In this document: positions 48,810 through 59,810 of the stretch, piece after piece
Layout of the letters: every line of letters starts with the position of its first letter
How positions within the stretch are numbered: the first letter of the stretch is position 1
Assembly: GCF_028765545.1 (NCBI RefSeq)
Contig: NZ_JARACP010000015.1
Span: 25,615 to 89,614 of the forward strand
DNA: 64,000 bases
Direction of reading: 5' to 3'
From: Aliivibrio sp. S4MY1
GTDB lineage: Bacteria > Pseudomonadota > Gammaproteobacteria > Enterobacterales > Vibrionaceae
Made by a program: the position numbers and the translations under genes
The notes under the pieces: model-generated
Told to the model about the DNA's origin: nothing
Databases searched by the model: none
What the model saw: only the letters and a program-made list of their open reading frames with translations

Positions 48810-49663
48810 CCATGTCAAAAGCACAGGCGTTTTGGCAATTAACTCGAATGAATCGACCTATCGGTTCGTTATTGCTTTTATGGCCAACATTGTGGGCATT
48901 GTTTTTAGCGGCGGATGGACTCCCTGATTGGCATGTTCTGATTGTATTTGTACTCGGTGTTTTATTTATGCGTTCTGCGGGTTGTGTGATTAATGACTTT
49001 GCTGATCGTAAAGTCGATGGCCATGTAAAGCGTACCGCAAATCGTCCGTTACCTTCAGGACTTGTTTCTTCTAAAGAAGCACTTACGTTATTTGCTGTTT
49101 TGGTGGTGTGTTCATTTTTATTAGTGTTAACCATGAATACGTTAACGATCATGCTATCGGGAATAGGGATAGTGCTTGCCATCGCTTACCCATTCATGAA
49201 ACGTGTTACCTATTTACCTCAATTTGTACTAGGTTTGGCATTTAGTTGGGCTATTCCAATGGCGTATGCAGCAGAATCAAATCAAGTGCCACCTGAAGCG
49301 TGGTTGTTATTTGTGATTAACGCGTTATGGACGATAGCCTACGATACGCAATATGCAATGGTAGATAGAGATGATGATTTAAAAATTGGCATCAAATCAA
49401 CGGCGATTTTGTTTGGTCGTTTCGATAAGCTCATCATAGGCCTACTGCAATTAAGTGTCCTGACGTTATTGATTATTCTTGGTTCTCAGTTAGTACTTTC
49501 GAGTGTGTACTATTGGGGAGTGTTAGCAGCAGCAGGATTTTTTGTTTATCAGCAATGGTTGATTAAAGGTCGTGAAAGAGAAGCATGTTTTAAAGCCTTT
49601 CTAAATAATAATTACGTCGGTGGTTTAGTATTTATTGCGATTAGCATGAGCGTGTTAATTTAA
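48806..49663 (+). CDS. ubiA: 4-hydroxybenzoate octaprenyltransferase UbiA
   Basis: A 285-residue membrane prenyltransferase that adds the polyprenyl chain to 4-hydroxybenzoate. The two Asp-rich motifs are [10 protein letters not shown] near 70 and [13 protein letters not shown] near 190. It has eight to nine membrane segments. The ATG overlaps the ubiC stop (ATGA) and has AAAGGAAATGG upstream. An earlier in-frame ATG would start inside ubiC. Confidence 0.95.
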   Translation: MTMSKAQAFWQLTRMNRPIGSLLLLWPTLWALFLAADGLPDWHVLIVFVLGVLFMRSAGCVINDFADRKVDGHVKRTANRPLPSGLVSSKEALTLFAVLVVCSFLLVLTMNTLTIMLSGIGIVLAIAYPFMKRVTYLPQFVLGLAFSWAIPMAYAAESNQVPPEAWLLFVINALWTIAYDTQYAMVDRDDDLKIGIKSTAILFGRFDKLIIGLLQLSVLTLLIILGSQLVLSSVYYWGVLAAAGFFVYQQWLIKGREREACFKAFLNNNYVGGLVFIAISMSVLI

Positions 49664-49682
49664 GTTTTCGACTTATCGATAA

Positions 49683-49730
49683 AAAAAGCCAGTATGAGAC
49701 TTTCAATAAGAAATATCATACTGGCTTTTT
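49683..49730. terminator. Bidirectional terminator between ubiA and plsB
   Basis: AAAAAGCCAGTATGA (49683-49697) is fully complementary to TCATACTGGCTTTTT (49716-49730). Confidence 0.85.
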
Positions 49731-49746
49731 TATATCTTAAAGAAAA

Positions 49747-52170
49747 TTAATCTTCTTTGTTCATAACTGCTTGGATGGTTAGCTTTATCTCTGGTGTTAA
49801 TAGTTTTGAGATGTCATGAGCAAAAGGAGTGACTTTTTCAAGTACAGCATTTCCATCTCTGTCTAGATAACCTTCGGTTTTTAAACTATTAAACAAGATA
49901 CCAAAAACCCCTTTATCGAAGAACTCTGGAGCATTAATTCCATGTAGACGGCTTAAACGCTGAGCCATTATTTGGCTTTGCTCTTCTAATTCACTCTTAT
50001 CTAATTCAGGAGACGCTTGTAAATGCGTAAGAGCAATTGCATAGCGTTGTAGTGTTTCTGAAATAGTATGAGCCAATAAGTGAAGTTTACGAATATTGCT
50101 TGGGTTAAGTTGTAAAAGACCATTTTCGAGTACGATTAACTTTTGACGAACTAATTCATCAATATGTTGGTTAACCACATCGCACAAACCTTCGTCTCCA
50201 TAATGCAAAAATAACTCAGCTTTAAGGAATGGGTAGATTTTTTGAATCTGTTGTTGGATACCATCAACAGAAATTGAACGAGACTGCACAACTAATTTTG
50301 CAATTAATGATGGTAATGCAAATAAGTGAATAATGTTATTACGGTAGTACGTCATTAGAATTGACTGGTTTCTATCTAATGAAACAATTTCACCGAGTGT
50401 GTCTTTTTCAATAACAAACTTATCAAGAGCAATAGCATGTTCTAATAGCTCTTCAGCACTTTCCATTGGTACGGTAGCAGTGCCTGAATAAGGAATGTTT
50501 CGTAGCAGCTGTAAGTAACAATCTAACTGTTCAGTCAGATCTTCTTTACTTAATGCTCGCTGACGAGCCGCAAGTAATGCCGTTGCACATAACGTTAATG
50601 CATTGGCAGCCACCGCATCGTTAATATGTGTCATCATCTTATTGGCAATTCCATTTACCACGGGGACCATCCACTCTGGTCTTTGTGGCTCTATAGGATT
50701 AATTGATTCAGACCAATTTGGTGCGTGTTCATTTAAATAATGGTTCAGCGAAATAGGCTCACCAAAGTTGACGTATCCTTTACCGAAATTGCGCAGTTTA
50801 CGTAGCGTGCGTAATACCTGTCCTGCATTTTCTTTTTCTTTACGCTTACCTTGCAGCTCTTTAGCGTAAGTGGTGACTTCCATTACGTGTTCATAGCCAA
50901 TATAGACTGGCACAAGCGTTACTGGGCGGTTTAACCCTCGCAGCATAGCTTGAACAGTCATTGCTAGCATTCCTGTTTTTGCTTCCAATAAACGGCCAGT
51001 ACGTGAGCGTCCGCCTTCACTGAAATACTCAACTGAATAACCTTTTGCAAAAAGTTCTGCTAAGTATTCACGGAAAATTGTCGAGTAAAGACGGTTACCT
51101 TTAAAACTACGACGAATAAAGAAAGCTCCGCCACGACGGAAGATAGGACCCGCAGGGAAGAAATTTAAGTTAATGCCAGCTGCAATGTGTGGTGGTACTA
51201 ATCCTTCATGATAAAGCACATAGGAAAGCAACAAGTAATCCATGTGGCTACGGTGACAAGGAACGTACACAATTTCATGGCCTTCTTGTGCTAGCTTACG
51301 TACAGTAGACGCGTTATTAATGTTTAAACCTTGGTATAAACGGTTCCATAGCCATTTAAGAATACGGTTACCGTTTTTAATCAGTGAGTAAGAGAAGTTT
51401 GTTGCGATTTCTTCCATAATACTCATGGCTTCTTTACGCACTTTTTCTACATCGACGTTACGCGTTTTAGCTTCTTCAAGAATGACCTTTTCAATCGCTT
51501 GTGATTTTAATAAACGATTAAATAGCGCTTGGCGATTAGGTAGATTAGGACCAGAGGCCGCCAATTTTTGACGAGAGAAGTGAATCTTAGCCACTCGTGC
51601 CAGTTTATGGGCAATCGCTTCATCTGCACCGTGGTTATCTGCCATATAGCGTAAAGATACCACTGGGCTGATACGGACGGTTGAATCACGTCCTGCTTTA
51701 ATTAACGTTACAAATTTTTGAGGGCCATTCAGAGGCATCAGATGAGGTTTACTCGTTCCTTCTTTTCCTGGTCTTCTTCCCCATAAAATTGAGGTTGGGA
51801 TCAGTTGAAAGTCTGCGTCTTTGTTTTCTTCGTGATGCTTTAGAACGATTTTAAATAGATCTAGAGATTCTTGTGGTAGGTCGTCATCAGTATCGAACAT
51901 TTTAGGTCCGATAGATGTGAACACGTAGCGTGGGTATTCCACATCATCAATTGTGATCGGAGAAAGAGGATCTGGTAACCCTAGTTCTAATGCACTTTTT
52001 TGTAATGTCAGTAAATCAACATGCGAGCGAAATGGCAGGGCATAGATGATTGGACGCTCAAGATCGATCTTAAGGTCTTCAATTGGGTTCGATGGAATCG
52101 ACGTACTCTTCACCATTACTGATAATGGCAATTTTAGCAAAGAGTGATAAATAGTGTGTCCTGTAGACAT
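49747..52170 (-). CDS. plsB: Glycerol-3-phosphate 1-O-acyltransferase PlsB
   Basis: An 807-residue inner-membrane enzyme that makes lysophosphatidic acid from glycerol-3-phosphate and acyl-CoA or acyl-ACP. The catalytic HX4D motif is HRSHMDYLL near residue 306, with [23 protein letters not shown] and VPVYIGYE after it. It is divergent from lexA, as in other Vibrio. A palindrome sits in its promoter region. Confidence 0.96.
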   Translation of the reverse strand: MSTGHTIYHSLLKLPLSVMVKSTSIPSNPIEDLKIDLERPIIYALPFRSHVDLLTLQKSALELGLPDPLSPITIDDVEYPRYVFTSIGPKMFDTDDDLPQESLDLFKIVLKHHEENKDADFQLIPTSILWGRRPGKEGTSKPHLMPLNGPQKFVTLIKAGRDSTVRISPVVSLRYMADNHGADEAIAHKLARVAKIHFSRQKLAASGPNLPNRQALFNRLLKSQAIEKVILEEAKTRNVDVEKVRKEAMSIMEEIATNFSYSLIKNGNRILKWLWNRLYQGLNINNASTVRKLAQEGHEIVYVPCHRSHMDYLLLSYVLYHEGLVPPHIAAGINLNFFPAGPIFRRGGAFFIRRSFKGNRLYSTIFREYLAELFAKGYSVEYFSEGGRSRTGRLLEAKTGMLAMTVQAMLRGLNRPVTLVPVYIGYEHVMEVTTYAKELQGKRKEKENAGQVLRTLRKLRNFGKGYVNFGEPISLNHYLNEHAPNWSESINPIEPQRPEWMVPVVNGIANKMMTHINDAVAANALTLCATALLAARQRALSKEDLTEQLDCYLQLLRNIPYSGTATVPMESAEELLEHAIALDKFVIEKDTLGEIVSLDRNQSILMTYYRNNIIHLFALPSLIAKLVVQSRSISVDGIQQQIQKIYPFLKAELFLHYGDEGLCDVVNQHIDELVRQKLIVLENGLLQLNPSNIRKLHLLAHTISETLQRYAIALTHLQASPELDKSELEEQSQIMAQRLSRLHGINAPEFFDKGVFGILFNSLKTEGYLDRDGNAVLEKVTPFAHDISKLLTPEIKLTIQAVMNKED

Positions 52171-52193
52171 AATGACAATAACGCCTTAGTTAT

Positions 52194-52209
52194 GTACCGA
52201 TCGGTCGGT
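52194..52209 (-). promoter_or_regulatory. Palindrome in the plsB promoter region, TetR-like operator
   Basis: On the plus strand ACCGATCGGT (52196-52205) is a perfect 10-bp palindrome. With its flanks the minus strand reads AACCGACCGATCGGTA, the shape of a TetR-family operator. It is about 25 bp ahead of plsB. Confidence 0.4.
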
Positions 52210-52280
52210 TTATATAGTTGCTTACAATTTCACGGCAAGAATAGCAGAACTGGTCAAACCTTTTAATAGAAATGAACAGA

Positions 52281-52289
52281 TTATCCACA
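52281..52289 (+). promoter_or_regulatory. DnaA-box match in the plsB-lexA gap
   Basis: TTATCCACA, the exact consensus, about 130 bp upstream of lexA. Whether it is used is not known. Confidence 0.35.
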
Positions 52290-52367
52290 ATAGTACGAGT
52301 AATATGACATAAAAGTCGTTAATTTTGCCGTCTTTTTAATCAATAGGTCTTTCAAAGCATAGCACAG

Positions 52368-52383
52368 CTGTATATACTCACAG
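52368..52383 (+). promoter_or_regulatory. LexA box 1
   Basis: CTGTATATACTCACAG fits CTG-N10-CAG and equals the core of the first SOS box of E. coli lexA. It is 28 bp before the lexA ATG. Confidence 0.9.
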
Positions 52384-52387
52384 TTAA

Positions 52388-52403
52388 CTGTATAAACAGA
52401 CAG
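52388..52403 (+). promoter_or_regulatory. LexA box 2
   Basis: CTGTATAAACAGACAG, a second CTG-N10-CAG site five bases after the first. Paired boxes fit autoregulation of lexA. Confidence 0.88.
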
Positions 52404-52410
52404 GTGATTT

Positions 52411-53031
52411 ATGAAGCCGCTAACGGCAAGACAGCAAGAAGTCTTTGAGTTAATCAAAGCAAAAATTGATGATACTGGCATGCCACCGACACGAGCAGAG
52501 ATCGCTCGTGAGTTGGGATTTCGTTCAGCGAATGCGGCAGAAGAGCACTTAAAAGCCCTTGCTCGTAAACAGGTTATCGAGATTATTCCTGGCGCTTCTC
52601 GAGGTATTCGAATTCTTTTACAGGATGCAGAGAATGAAGAGCTTGGTGTTCCTTTAATTGGTCAAGTGGCAGCAGGAGAGCCAATTCTTGCTCAAGAGCA
52701 TGTAGAGAGTCACTATCAGGTTGATCCTGGCATGTTTAAACCACAAGCTGATTTTCTATTGCGAGTGAATGGGGAGAGCATGAAAGACATCGGAATTATG
52801 GATGGCGATTTGCTAGCGGTTCATAAGACGCAAGATGTTCGTGATGGACAAGTGGTTGTCGCACGAGTGGATGATGACGTAACCGTTAAACGTTTAGAGC
52901 GTAAAGGGTCCATGGTTTTCCTTCATGCAGAAAATGAAGAATTTGCTCCAATTGAAGTAGATTTAACATCACAGAGTTTAAGTATTGAAGGTCTTGCTGT
53001 TGGTGTTATCCGCAGTACAACTTGGATGTAA
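52411..53031 (+). CDS. lexA: SOS repressor LexA
   Basis: A 206-residue repressor of the SOS regulon. An N-terminal winged helix-turn-helix (about 1-70, [21 protein letters not shown]) is joined to the S24 latent-protease domain. The self-cleavage Ala-Gly lies in VAAGEP (near 85), the Ser in GESMKDIGI (near 120) and the Lys in VKRLERKG (near 156). Two LexA boxes lie upstream, so it is autoregulated. Confidence 0.97.
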   Translation: MKPLTARQQEVFELIKAKIDDTGMPPTRAEIARELGFRSANAAEEHLKALARKQVIEIIPGASRGIRILLQDAENEELGVPLIGQVAAGEPILAQEHVESHYQVDPGMFKPQADFLLRVNGESMKDIGIMDGDLLAVHKTQDVRDGQVVVARVDDDVTVKRLERKGSMVFLHAENEEFAPIEVDLTSQSLSIEGLAVGVIRSTTWM

Positions 53032-53130
53032 TACTTACGTATAATTACTATTCATTTAGATAATCTTAGGAATGAATATTATTAAATTGTCATTATCGCT
53101 TGTTTTTCTTAAATAGAACTTTACAAGTGG

Positions 53131-53147
53131 TAATGATAGTTATTATC
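53131..53147. promoter_or_regulatory. Fur box ahead of the methyltransferase
   Basis: TAATGATAGTTATTATC agrees with the Fur consensus TAATGATAATCATTATC at 15 of 17 positions. It lies 27 bp before the start codon, so iron is expected to repress the gene. Confidence 0.75.
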
Positions 53148-53174
53148 ATCTACTTTCTTTCATAGGAGATGATA

Positions 53175-53969
53175 ATGACACAGCTCGGCCATAAAATTCC
53201 TTCTCGCCTACTGCAACCTCTGTGGTTAAGAAGCCGTGAAAGTATGATCGATAACGGATTAATTTACGATCCCATTGCAGCTGCTGCATGTCGACATTGT
53301 CACCTCTCTTCTGACTGTCTCTCTGGAGATATCGATCAAAAGCAATTACTCCATGCCACTCTTACCGTTCAATGTGATCAATACGTTTCTCGATTTCTAA
53401 AATCTAATCCATCGGGGTGGGTGGTGAATGTCGGTGCTGGTCTAGATACGCGTTTTTATCGATTAGATAACGGTCGGTGTCATTGGCTGGAACTTGATAT
53501 CAATGAAAATCTTCTCTGGCGACAAAAGCTGTTTCATACCAATGAGCGTTATTATTTGCGCTGTGGCTCTGCAACAGAAGAAAGCTGGGTAGATAACCTT
53601 CCCGTGCCACACGATGTACCAGTAATGATTGTCTGTGAGCATGCATTATTAGAATGTAATGAAAAACAGCTAGCGAAATTTGTCCAGTTATTGGGTCGTC
53701 GTTTTCATCATGCAGAGGCGTTGTTTGTGGTGGCGGGGGATCGCTGTAATACCATGATAGGCAAAAAGCTCGGCAGTATTGAATATCAACATGGTTTATA
53801 TCAACCAAAGCAACATTTTACGGGGTGGCTACCGTGGATAGAAAAATTATCTGTGACATCGCCTCTTGATCATGATTGTACACGATGGAAAGTATGGCAG
53901 CGCTGGTTGTCTAAATTTCCACTTTTTAAGCACAGAGTAACGCCATTGTTAATTCATATGAATTGGTGA
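53175..53969 (+). CDS. Class I SAM methyltransferase of the leucine carboxymethyltransferase family, Fur-controlled
   Basis: A 264-residue protein of the PPM1/LCMT-like methyltransferase family. The SAM-binding motif is VVNVGAGLDTRFYRL near residue 83, followed by ELDINE and CEHALLE. A Cys pattern in the N-terminal part (CRHCHLSSDC) is unusual. AGGAG is six bases before the chosen ATG; an ATG two codons earlier has no spacing. Such proteins often modify small carboxylates or natural products. Its substrate is unknown. A Fur box suggests a link to iron supply. Confidence 0.8.
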   Translation: MTQLGHKIPSRLLQPLWLRSRESMIDNGLIYDPIAAAACRHCHLSSDCLSGDIDQKQLLHATLTVQCDQYVSRFLKSNPSGWVVNVGAGLDTRFYRLDNGRCHWLELDINENLLWRQKLFHTNERYYLRCGSATEESWVDNLPVPHDVPVMIVCEHALLECNEKQLAKFVQLLGRRFHHAEALFVVAGDRCNTMIGKKLGSIEYQHGLYQPKQHFTGWLPWIEKLSVTSPLDHDCTRWKVWQRWLSKFPLFKHRVTPLLIHMNW

Positions 53970-54056
53970 ATGTGTGAAACAAATTAAAGTAGCAAAGGTT
54001 TAGGTTCAAAAAGAAGTAAGTAATAATACGATTACTTTTCAATCTTGGTAGAGCTT

Positions 54057-55385
54057 ATGCTACAGGCACTAAAAAACCTTTCTCTACACCGACAGGTATT
54101 AGCGTTAGCTATTCCTATGGTGCTTTCAAATATCACTATTCCGTTATTAGGGTTAATTGATGCTGCTGTCATTGGCCATCTCGAACACGCATGGTATTTA
54201 GGAGGGGTTGCAGTAGGCGGCACCATGATCAGCGTGACGTTTTGGTTGTTGGGTTTTTTACGCATGGCAACCACTGGTTTATCTGCACAGGCGTATGGCG
54301 CTGAAAATAAAATGTTACTGAGCCAAACATTTTCTCAGGGTATTTTTTTAGCGATCTGTTTTTCTTTTATTCTTCTTCTTTTTCATCAACCTCTTTCTTA
54401 CGCTATTTTTTCTTTTAGTGACGCAGCACCTGAAGTTAAGTTGTATGCCGAGCAGTATTTCTCTATCCGTATATGGAGTGCCCCGGCAGCGTTGAGTAAT
54501 TTGGTTATCATGGGCTGGTTACTAGGAACGCAAAACGCTCGTTACCCTATGTGGCTTGTGATCATTACTAACGTTATAAATATCGTACTTGATTTATTAT
54601 TTGTGGTTGGTTTTGATTGGAAAGTAGAGGGGGCAGCATTTGCCTCTTTCATTGCGGACTATTCAGCTTTGGCCATAGGCTTGTTCTTTGTCTTGAAGCA
54701 AAGCAAAAAATTAGCGTTACCTCGTTTCATTATGCCAATTGCAGATCTTCTTTCTGGTTTTAAGCGTTTATTTAAATTGAATCGAGATATTTTCTTACGC
54801 TCATTATGCCTACAAGCGTGCTTTACTTTTATGACTTTTCAAGGGGCATCATTAGGAGTAGATATTGTTGCAGCCAATGCTGTATTGATGAGCTTTTTGA
54901 TGATGATTTCATATGGGATGGATGGCTTTGCCTATGCGATGGAAGCGATGGTAGGAAAAGCTATCGGAGCGAAGAGTAAATCTCAGTTATCTGATTCTTT
55001 AATTGGTACGACTTTTTGGAGTTTCATTATTAGTTTGATACTTAGCTTAGCCTTTGGGTTTGGAGGTTATCAATTAATTTCAATGATTTCTTCTATTGAA
55101 ACGGTACAACAAACGGCGCTTATTTATCTTCCTTGGCTTGTTGCTATGCCATTAGTGTCAATGTGGTGTTTCTTATTGGATGGGATTTTTGTTGGAGCAA
55201 CTAAAGGTTCTGAGATGAGAAATTCAATGTTTATTGCGATGTTAACCTTTTTTACCATGTGGTGGTTAATGCAAGATTACGGTAACCATGCATTGTGGGC
55301 AGCGATGTTATCTTTTATGGCTATGCGTGGTATCAGCTTAGCAATTACCTTTTCTATACAATGGCGAAAAGCAATTTTCCTATGA
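54057..55385 (+). CDS. dinF: MATE-family efflux transporter, DinF type
   Basis: A 442-residue protein with about 12 membrane segments in two MatE domains. It carries the motif PLLGLIDAAVIGHL near 30 and GLSAQAYGAEN near 80. In E. coli dinF lies next to lexA and is SOS-induced. Here a Fur-controlled gene separates the two. I saw no LexA box in the 87-bp gap ahead of it. ATG chosen with AGAG ahead; a TTG four codons earlier also fits. Confidence 0.88.
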   Translation: MLQALKNLSLHRQVLALAIPMVLSNITIPLLGLIDAAVIGHLEHAWYLGGVAVGGTMISVTFWLLGFLRMATTGLSAQAYGAENKMLLSQTFSQGIFLAICFSFILLLFHQPLSYAIFSFSDAAPEVKLYAEQYFSIRIWSAPAALSNLVIMGWLLGTQNARYPMWLVIITNVINIVLDLLFVVGFDWKVEGAAFASFIADYSALAIGLFFVLKQSKKLALPRFIMPIADLLSGFKRLFKLNRDIFLRSLCLQACFTFMTFQGASLGVDIVAANAVLMSFLMMISYGMDGFAYAMEAMVGKAIGAKSKSQLSDSLIGTTFWSFIISLILSLAFGFGGYQLISMISSIETVQQTALIYLPWLVAMPLVSMWCFLLDGIFVGATKGSEMRNSMFIAMLTFFTMWWLMQDYGNHALWAAMLSFMAMRGISLAITFSIQWRKAIFL

Positions 55386-55420
55386 TAGGCCAAATGGTTT
55401 ATTGTATTGATAATTAAATA

Positions 55421-55454
55421 GAAAATGGGGTAAGTTAATGCTTACCCCATTTTC
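55421..55454. terminator. Bidirectional terminator between dinF and sthA
   Basis: GAAAATGGGGTAAG (55421-55434) pairs perfectly with CTTACCCCATTTTC (55441-55454) around a 6-nt loop. Confidence 0.85.
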
Positions 55455-55475
55455 GTTCCGTGTTGCTGATAATGG

Positions 55476-56891
55476 TTAGAAAAGTCTATTTAATCCATTA
55501 AGAGCAGCAACACGATAAGCTTCGGCCATCGTTGGATAGTTAAATGTTGTATTTACAAAGTATTCAATACTATTGGCGTCGCCTTTTTGCTCCATAATGG
55601 CTTGCCCGATATGAATGATCTCAGCGGCACGCTCACCAAAGCAATGTATTCCTAATATTTCTTTAGTTTCACGATGGAAGAGAATTTTCAGGCTGCCGAT
55701 ATCCATTCCCGCAATTTGAGCGCGAGCTAAATGCTTAAAGGATGCTCTTCCTACTTCATAAGGGACTTTTGCAGCAGTTAACTCTTGTTCCGTTTTACCA
55801 ACTGAGCTAATTTCGGGAATGGTGTAAATGCCTGTAGGGATATGATCAATCAGTTGTGCTTCTGCTTTGCCTTTTGTGATTGCTTGAGCTGTGAAACGGC
55901 CTTGATCGTAAGCGGCGCTCGCTAGGCTTGGATAGCCAATGACATCTCCAACCGCATAGATATGCTCAACTGTGGTTTGATAATTGCCATTTACTTTGAG
56001 TTGCCCACGAGAATCCGCTTCTAATCCTACCGCTGGCAAATTAAGTTTGTCCGTATTCCCAGTTCGACCATTGGCAAATAGAATGCAATCGGCTTTCATT
56101 TTTTTACCAGACTCAAGATGCATCACGATACCATCATCATTGGCTTCAATGCTTTCAAAATTTTCATCATTGCGAGTAACGATACCGCTGTTCCAGAAGT
56201 GATATGAAAGAGCATCAGACATTTCATTATCTAAAAAGGAAAGTAAACGGTCTCGAGTATTAACAAGATCGACTTTGACTCCTAAACCTCGAAAGATAGA
56301 GGCATACTCACTACCAATAACGCCAGCGCCGTAAATAATAATATGTCTAGGATCATGCTGTAGAGATAGAATGGAATCACTGTCATAAACTCGGCTATGG
56401 TTGAAGTTAACTCCAGCTGGGCGATATGGACGTGACCCCGTTGCGATAATGAATTTATCTGCGGTATAAGTTTCGATAGAGCCGTCTTTTGCAGTTACGG
56501 CGATGGTATTTTTCTCGACAAAACTGGCTTCACCGAAGATAAGTGAGCACTGATTGCGGTCGTAAAACCCTTGTCGCATTCTCGTTTGTTTATCAATAAC
56601 ACTTTTCGCATGACCTAAAATATCCGAAAAAGTAGAGTGAAGACTGGTATTATTCTTACAATAAAGAGGGTTTGAGTTAAATTCAAGAATACGGCTAACG
56701 GCATGACGCAGTGCTTTGGATGGTATGGTTCCCCAGTGAGTACAGCCGCCACCAACACTGGGTTCTCTTTCAATAATAGCAACGTTTAGGTTTGCTTTTG
56801 TCAGTCCCATAGCGGCGCCTTCTCCCCCTGGGCCACTTCCAATTACAATGGCATCAAAATGGGTTGAATGTGTAGGGGTCGAGTTAGTCAT
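55476..56891 (-). CDS. sthA: Soluble pyridine nucleotide transhydrogenase
   Basis: A 471-residue flavoprotein that balances NADPH and NADH in the cytosol. It resembles lipoamide dehydrogenases but has [17 protein letters not shown] (about 46-62), where the second redox Cys is replaced by Thr, as in E. coli SthA. NAD-binding [13 protein letters not shown] is near 180. It is divergent from fabR, as in E. coli. Confidence 0.95.
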   Translation of the reverse strand: MTNSTPTHSTHFDAIVIGSGPGGEGAAMGLTKANLNVAIIEREPSVGGGCTHWGTIPSKALRHAVSRILEFNSNPLYCKNNTSLHSTFSDILGHAKSVIDKQTRMRQGFYDRNQCSLIFGEASFVEKNTIAVTAKDGSIETYTADKFIIATGSRPYRPAGVNFNHSRVYDSDSILSLQHDPRHIIIYGAGVIGSEYASIFRGLGVKVDLVNTRDRLLSFLDNEMSDALSYHFWNSGIVTRNDENFESIEANDDGIVMHLESGKKMKADCILFANGRTGNTDKLNLPAVGLEADSRGQLKVNGNYQTTVEHIYAVGDVIGYPSLASAAYDQGRFTAQAITKGKAEAQLIDHIPTGIYTIPEISSVGKTEQELTAAKVPYEVGRASFKHLARAQIAGMDIGSLKILFHRETKEILGIHCFGERAAEIIHIGQAIMEQKGDANSIEYFVNTTFNYPTMAEAYRVAALNGLNRLF

Positions 56892-57125
56892 TATTAGCGC
56901 CTTATTATTATCAATCTCGCAACATTGCTAGTGAACTATTTTAACCTTTTCATTCGTTTGGTAAATCAAGTGAGTAAGATAGAGTGGAGAGGATCACGTT
57001 GTTTATGGAAATCCATAGGTTTATGGATTTCATTATTTACATCGATAAATAGAAATCGATAATGTGAATGAGCGAAAAGTTTGTGATACCCATTAAATTA
57101 AATTGTGCAATATACGGTAAAATAT

Positions 57126-57803
57126 ATGTATCCTGAATTTGAAGCTGATGATCTCAATGTAGCATCAGAAGTGAAGCGACCAGTAACGGCAAAAGGTGTG
57201 AGAGCACTACAGAAAGAAAGAACTCGTCGAACCATTATCGATGCAGCTTTTTGTCTACTATGTGCTGAAAGAGGCTTTACGAGCTTAAGTTTACGTGAAG
57301 TAACGAGAGAAGCAGGAATAGCCCCAACGTCTTTCTATCGTCATTTTAAAGATATGGACGAATTAGGGCTCACCCTGGTTGATGAAGGTGGCTTGATTTT
57401 ACGCCAACTAATGCGCCAAGCTCGTCAGCGAATTGTGGTTGAAGGAAGCGTGATCCGAACATCGGTTGATACCTTTATGGAGTTTATTGAAAGTAGCCCC
57501 AACGTATTTCGTTTGTTATTACGAGAACGCTCTGGAACTTCACCGGCCTTTCGTGCCGCAGTAGCAAGAGAGATCCAACATTTTGTCGCGGAACTAAGCG
57601 AATATTTAGTTGCCACAACAGGAGTGCCTCGTGAAGATGCATTAGTGCAGTCTGAGGCTTCAGTAACGTTAGTATTTAGCTCTGGTGCTGAGGCATTAGA
57701 TCTGGATGCTGTGCATAGAAAAGAATTATCAGAAAGGTTGATTTTTCAGTTACGAATGCTTTCTAAAGGCGCCTATTGGTATCGTAAAGAAAATGATCAA
57801 TAG
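57126..57803 (+). CDS. fabR: TetR-family regulator of unsaturated fatty acid synthesis, FabR
   Basis: A DNA-binding repressor of fabA/fabB. The family start [19 protein letters not shown] lies about 25 residues in, and the helix-turn-helix [20 protein letters not shown] follows. The extra N-terminal residues make the start uncertain: candidates are GTG 57105, ATG 57126 and an internal GTG before RALQKE. It is followed by yijD, as in E. coli. Confidence 0.88.
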   Translation: MYPEFEADDLNVASEVKRPVTAKGVRALQKERTRRTIIDAAFCLLCAERGFTSLSLREVTREAGIAPTSFYRHFKDMDELGLTLVDEGGLILRQLMRQARQRIVVEGSVIRTSVDTFMEFIESSPNVFRLLLRERSGTSPAFRAAVAREIQHFVAELSEYLVATTGVPREDALVQSEASVTLVFSSGAEALDLDAVHRKELSERLIFQLRMLSKGAYWYRKENDQ

Positions 57804-57855
57804 AATACAGTTACATTGATCGCAGTGAATCAATGTTTATAAGAGGTAATAAAGC

Positions 57856-58230
57856 ATGACAAATGAAAATAGTAGAAATGAACGAAAAACATTAGTGCTA
57901 TCAGTGATAACTGGTCTTTCTCTGAATGCTGTTTGGGTTGGATTTACAGTAACAGAAGTGGCTTTTTCAATTTTTCCAATCATAGCATTGGTTTTAGCTG
58001 CTCAAGGCCTGTACCAAGAATACTTACGTCAACCTGAAAGTGAAGATACTTCGTTGATTGCTGTCGCTTGTTTCTTTGTCGGTTTATTTGGTCATTCTGC
58101 TTTTGTGAAGGCGCAATACCCAGAAATGGGAGGTAACTTCTTCTCTATTCTTGTTGCATTAAGCTTATTACTTTGGATTGCGGTAAAAATGGGTTTTTTA
58201 AAAAAGAAAGATGAACCTGTAGATGCTTAA
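57856..58230 (+). CDS. yijD: YijD-family inner-membrane protein (DUF1422)
   Basis: A 124-residue protein with four membrane segments (about 14-30, 35-52, 68-85, 95-112). AGAGG precedes the ATG. The fabR-yijD-trmA neighbourhood is conserved with E. coli. Function unknown. Confidence 0.9.
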   Translation: MTNENSRNERKTLVLSVITGLSLNAVWVGFTVTEVAFSIFPIIALVLAAQGLYQEYLRQPESEDTSLIAVACFFVGLFGHSAFVKAQYPEMGGNFFSILVALSLLLWIAVKMGFLKKKDEPVDA

Positions 58231-58244
58231 TTAGTTAATAAAAG

Positions 58245-58277
58245 AAAAGGCTCAGAATGTAGTGTTCTGAGCCTTTT
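58245..58277. terminator. Bidirectional terminator between yijD and trmA
   Basis: AAAAGGCTCAGAA (58245-58257) pairs with TTCTGAGCCTTTT (58265-58277) and T residues follow. Confidence 0.85.
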
Positions 58278-58286
58278 TTCTATTTA

Positions 58287-59393
58287 TTATTTTCTTTCTA
58301 AGAAAACACCCGCTTCCATATGATGTGTATATGGGAATTGGTCAAATAGAGCAAAACGGGTAATGTTGTGCGTTTTACCTAAAATTTCTAAGTTTTCTTT
58401 TAGTGTCTCAGGGTTGCACGAGATATACATAATACGTTCATAACCCTGAACCATTTTACAAGTGCCTTCATCCATACCTGAGCGTGGTGGATCGACAAAA
58501 ATGGTATTGCAGTTATAGCTTTTTAAATCTACGTTTTGATCTTTTAAGCGTCTAAATTCACGTTTACCTTCCATCGCATCGGTAAAGTCTTCTGCAGACA
58601 TACGGATGATTTGAACATTATCAATATTGTTTGCTGCAATATTATATTGTGCTGACTCTACTGAAGGTTTTGCTAATTCAGTCGCTAGAACGCGATCAAA
58701 GTTTTTAGCTAAAGCTAATGAGAAGTTACCATTACCGCAGTAAAGTTCTAATAAATCACCTTGGCTGTTTTGAGTACAGTCTACCGCCCACTCTAGCATT
58801 TTTTGTGCAACAACACCGTTTGGTTGGGTGAAGCTATTTTCAACCTGCTTATAAGTTAAAATATCGTCGTTAACTTTTAGTTTTTCAATAACAAACTCTT
58901 GGTCCAGTACAATCTTCATTTTACGAGCACGACCAATAAGATTCAGATTAAAACCTTCATCATTTAAGCGTTGTTTTAGTGCTTTTGCTTCTTCTTTCCA
59001 AGCATCATCTAATTGGCGGTGATAAAGCATTGAAACTAAGATTTCACCGCTTAGAGTGGATAAAAAGTCTACTTGAAACATCTTATGACGCAAAATTTTG
59101 CTTTCTTTTACCGCTTCAGTCAGTAATGGCATTAAATCATTAATGATACGGCTGGCTGGCAAAAAGTAATCGACACGGTATTTTTCTTTGGTTTCTTGGT
59201 TGAACATAACGTAATACATTTCGTCATCTTCATGCCAAACTCGAAACTCTGCTCGCATACGGTAGTTTTCAGCAGGAGAAGAAAAGACTTCCAATTCAGG
59301 AACGTCAAATTCAGAAAACATTGCAGACAGTGCTTCTGCTTTTTCATCTAATTGTACTTGATAATTTTCTGGGTTCATGACGGGTTGGGTCAT
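58287..59393 (-). CDS. trmA: tRNA (uracil-5)-methyltransferase TrmA
   Basis: A 368-residue SAM-dependent enzyme that makes m5U54 in tRNA. SAM motif [14 protein letters not shown] near 215, FVDPPRSG near 300, and the catalytic Cys in YISCNPETL near 325 are present. GAGGC precedes the start. It faces yijD and is divergent from the btuB riboswitch region. Confidence 0.96.
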   Translation of the reverse strand: MTQPVMNPENYQVQLDEKAEALSAMFSEFDVPELEVFSSPAENYRMRAEFRVWHEDDEMYYVMFNQETKEKYRVDYFLPASRIINDLMPLLTEAVKESKILRHKMFQVDFLSTLSGEILVSMLYHRQLDDAWKEEAKALKQRLNDEGFNLNLIGRARKMKIVLDQEFVIEKLKVNDDILTYKQVENSFTQPNGVVAQKMLEWAVDCTQNSQGDLLELYCGNGNFSLALAKNFDRVLATELAKPSVESAQYNIAANNIDNVQIIRMSAEDFTDAMEGKREFRRLKDQNVDLKSYNCNTIFVDPPRSGMDEGTCKMVQGYERIMYISCNPETLKENLEILGKTHNITRFALFDQFPYTHHMEAGVFLERK

Positions 59394-59562
59394 TGTCTTG
59401 CCTCACGCTGCTCAAAATAAGAGCGCCGATTTTATGCGATAGAGATCTGTTGTCCAGTATTTGTGTGTGATTGATCGAAACTAATTGAGTAAAAGAGGGA
59501 ATACTAATTAGCTAAGCCTAGACAAATATAGTGTACGTCATTACTATTTCGGCCATGTTGGT
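59394..59562. other. Gap between trmA and the riboswitch
   Basis: About 170 bp that should contain the divergent trmA and btuB promoters. No gene or clear operator seen. Confidence 0.45.
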
Positions 59563-59775
59563 GCGCTATTTTTATATTCGATAATAGCCTGAAAAGGGAA
59601 TCTGGTGAGAATCCAGAACTGACGCGCAGCGGTAAGAGAGAACGAAGGTACAAATTTTCACACTATTATTTTTCTTTATTAAATGAATAAAGAGAATGAT
59701 GGGAAGTGAGTACTGTAGGTTAACTGCTCTCAAGTCCGAAGACCTGCCAGCAATATGCGATACATAGGTATTGCT
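59563..59775 (+). promoter_or_regulatory. Cobalamin riboswitch controlling btuB
   Basis: The leader contains the class hallmarks: AAAAGGGAATC-GGTGAGAATCC, then ACTGACGCGCAGCGGTAAG, GGGAAGTGAG, and the B12 box AAGTCCGAAGACCTGCC (59731-59747). P2-type arms GCTATT/AATAGC flank the start. After the aptamer AGCAATA (59749-59755) pairs with TATTGCT (59769-59775). No T-run follows, so control at translation initiation is more likely than termination. Confidence 0.93.
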
Positions 59776-59810
59776 ATATGGACTTAACGCGATTTTAGGA
59801 AACAACGGAA

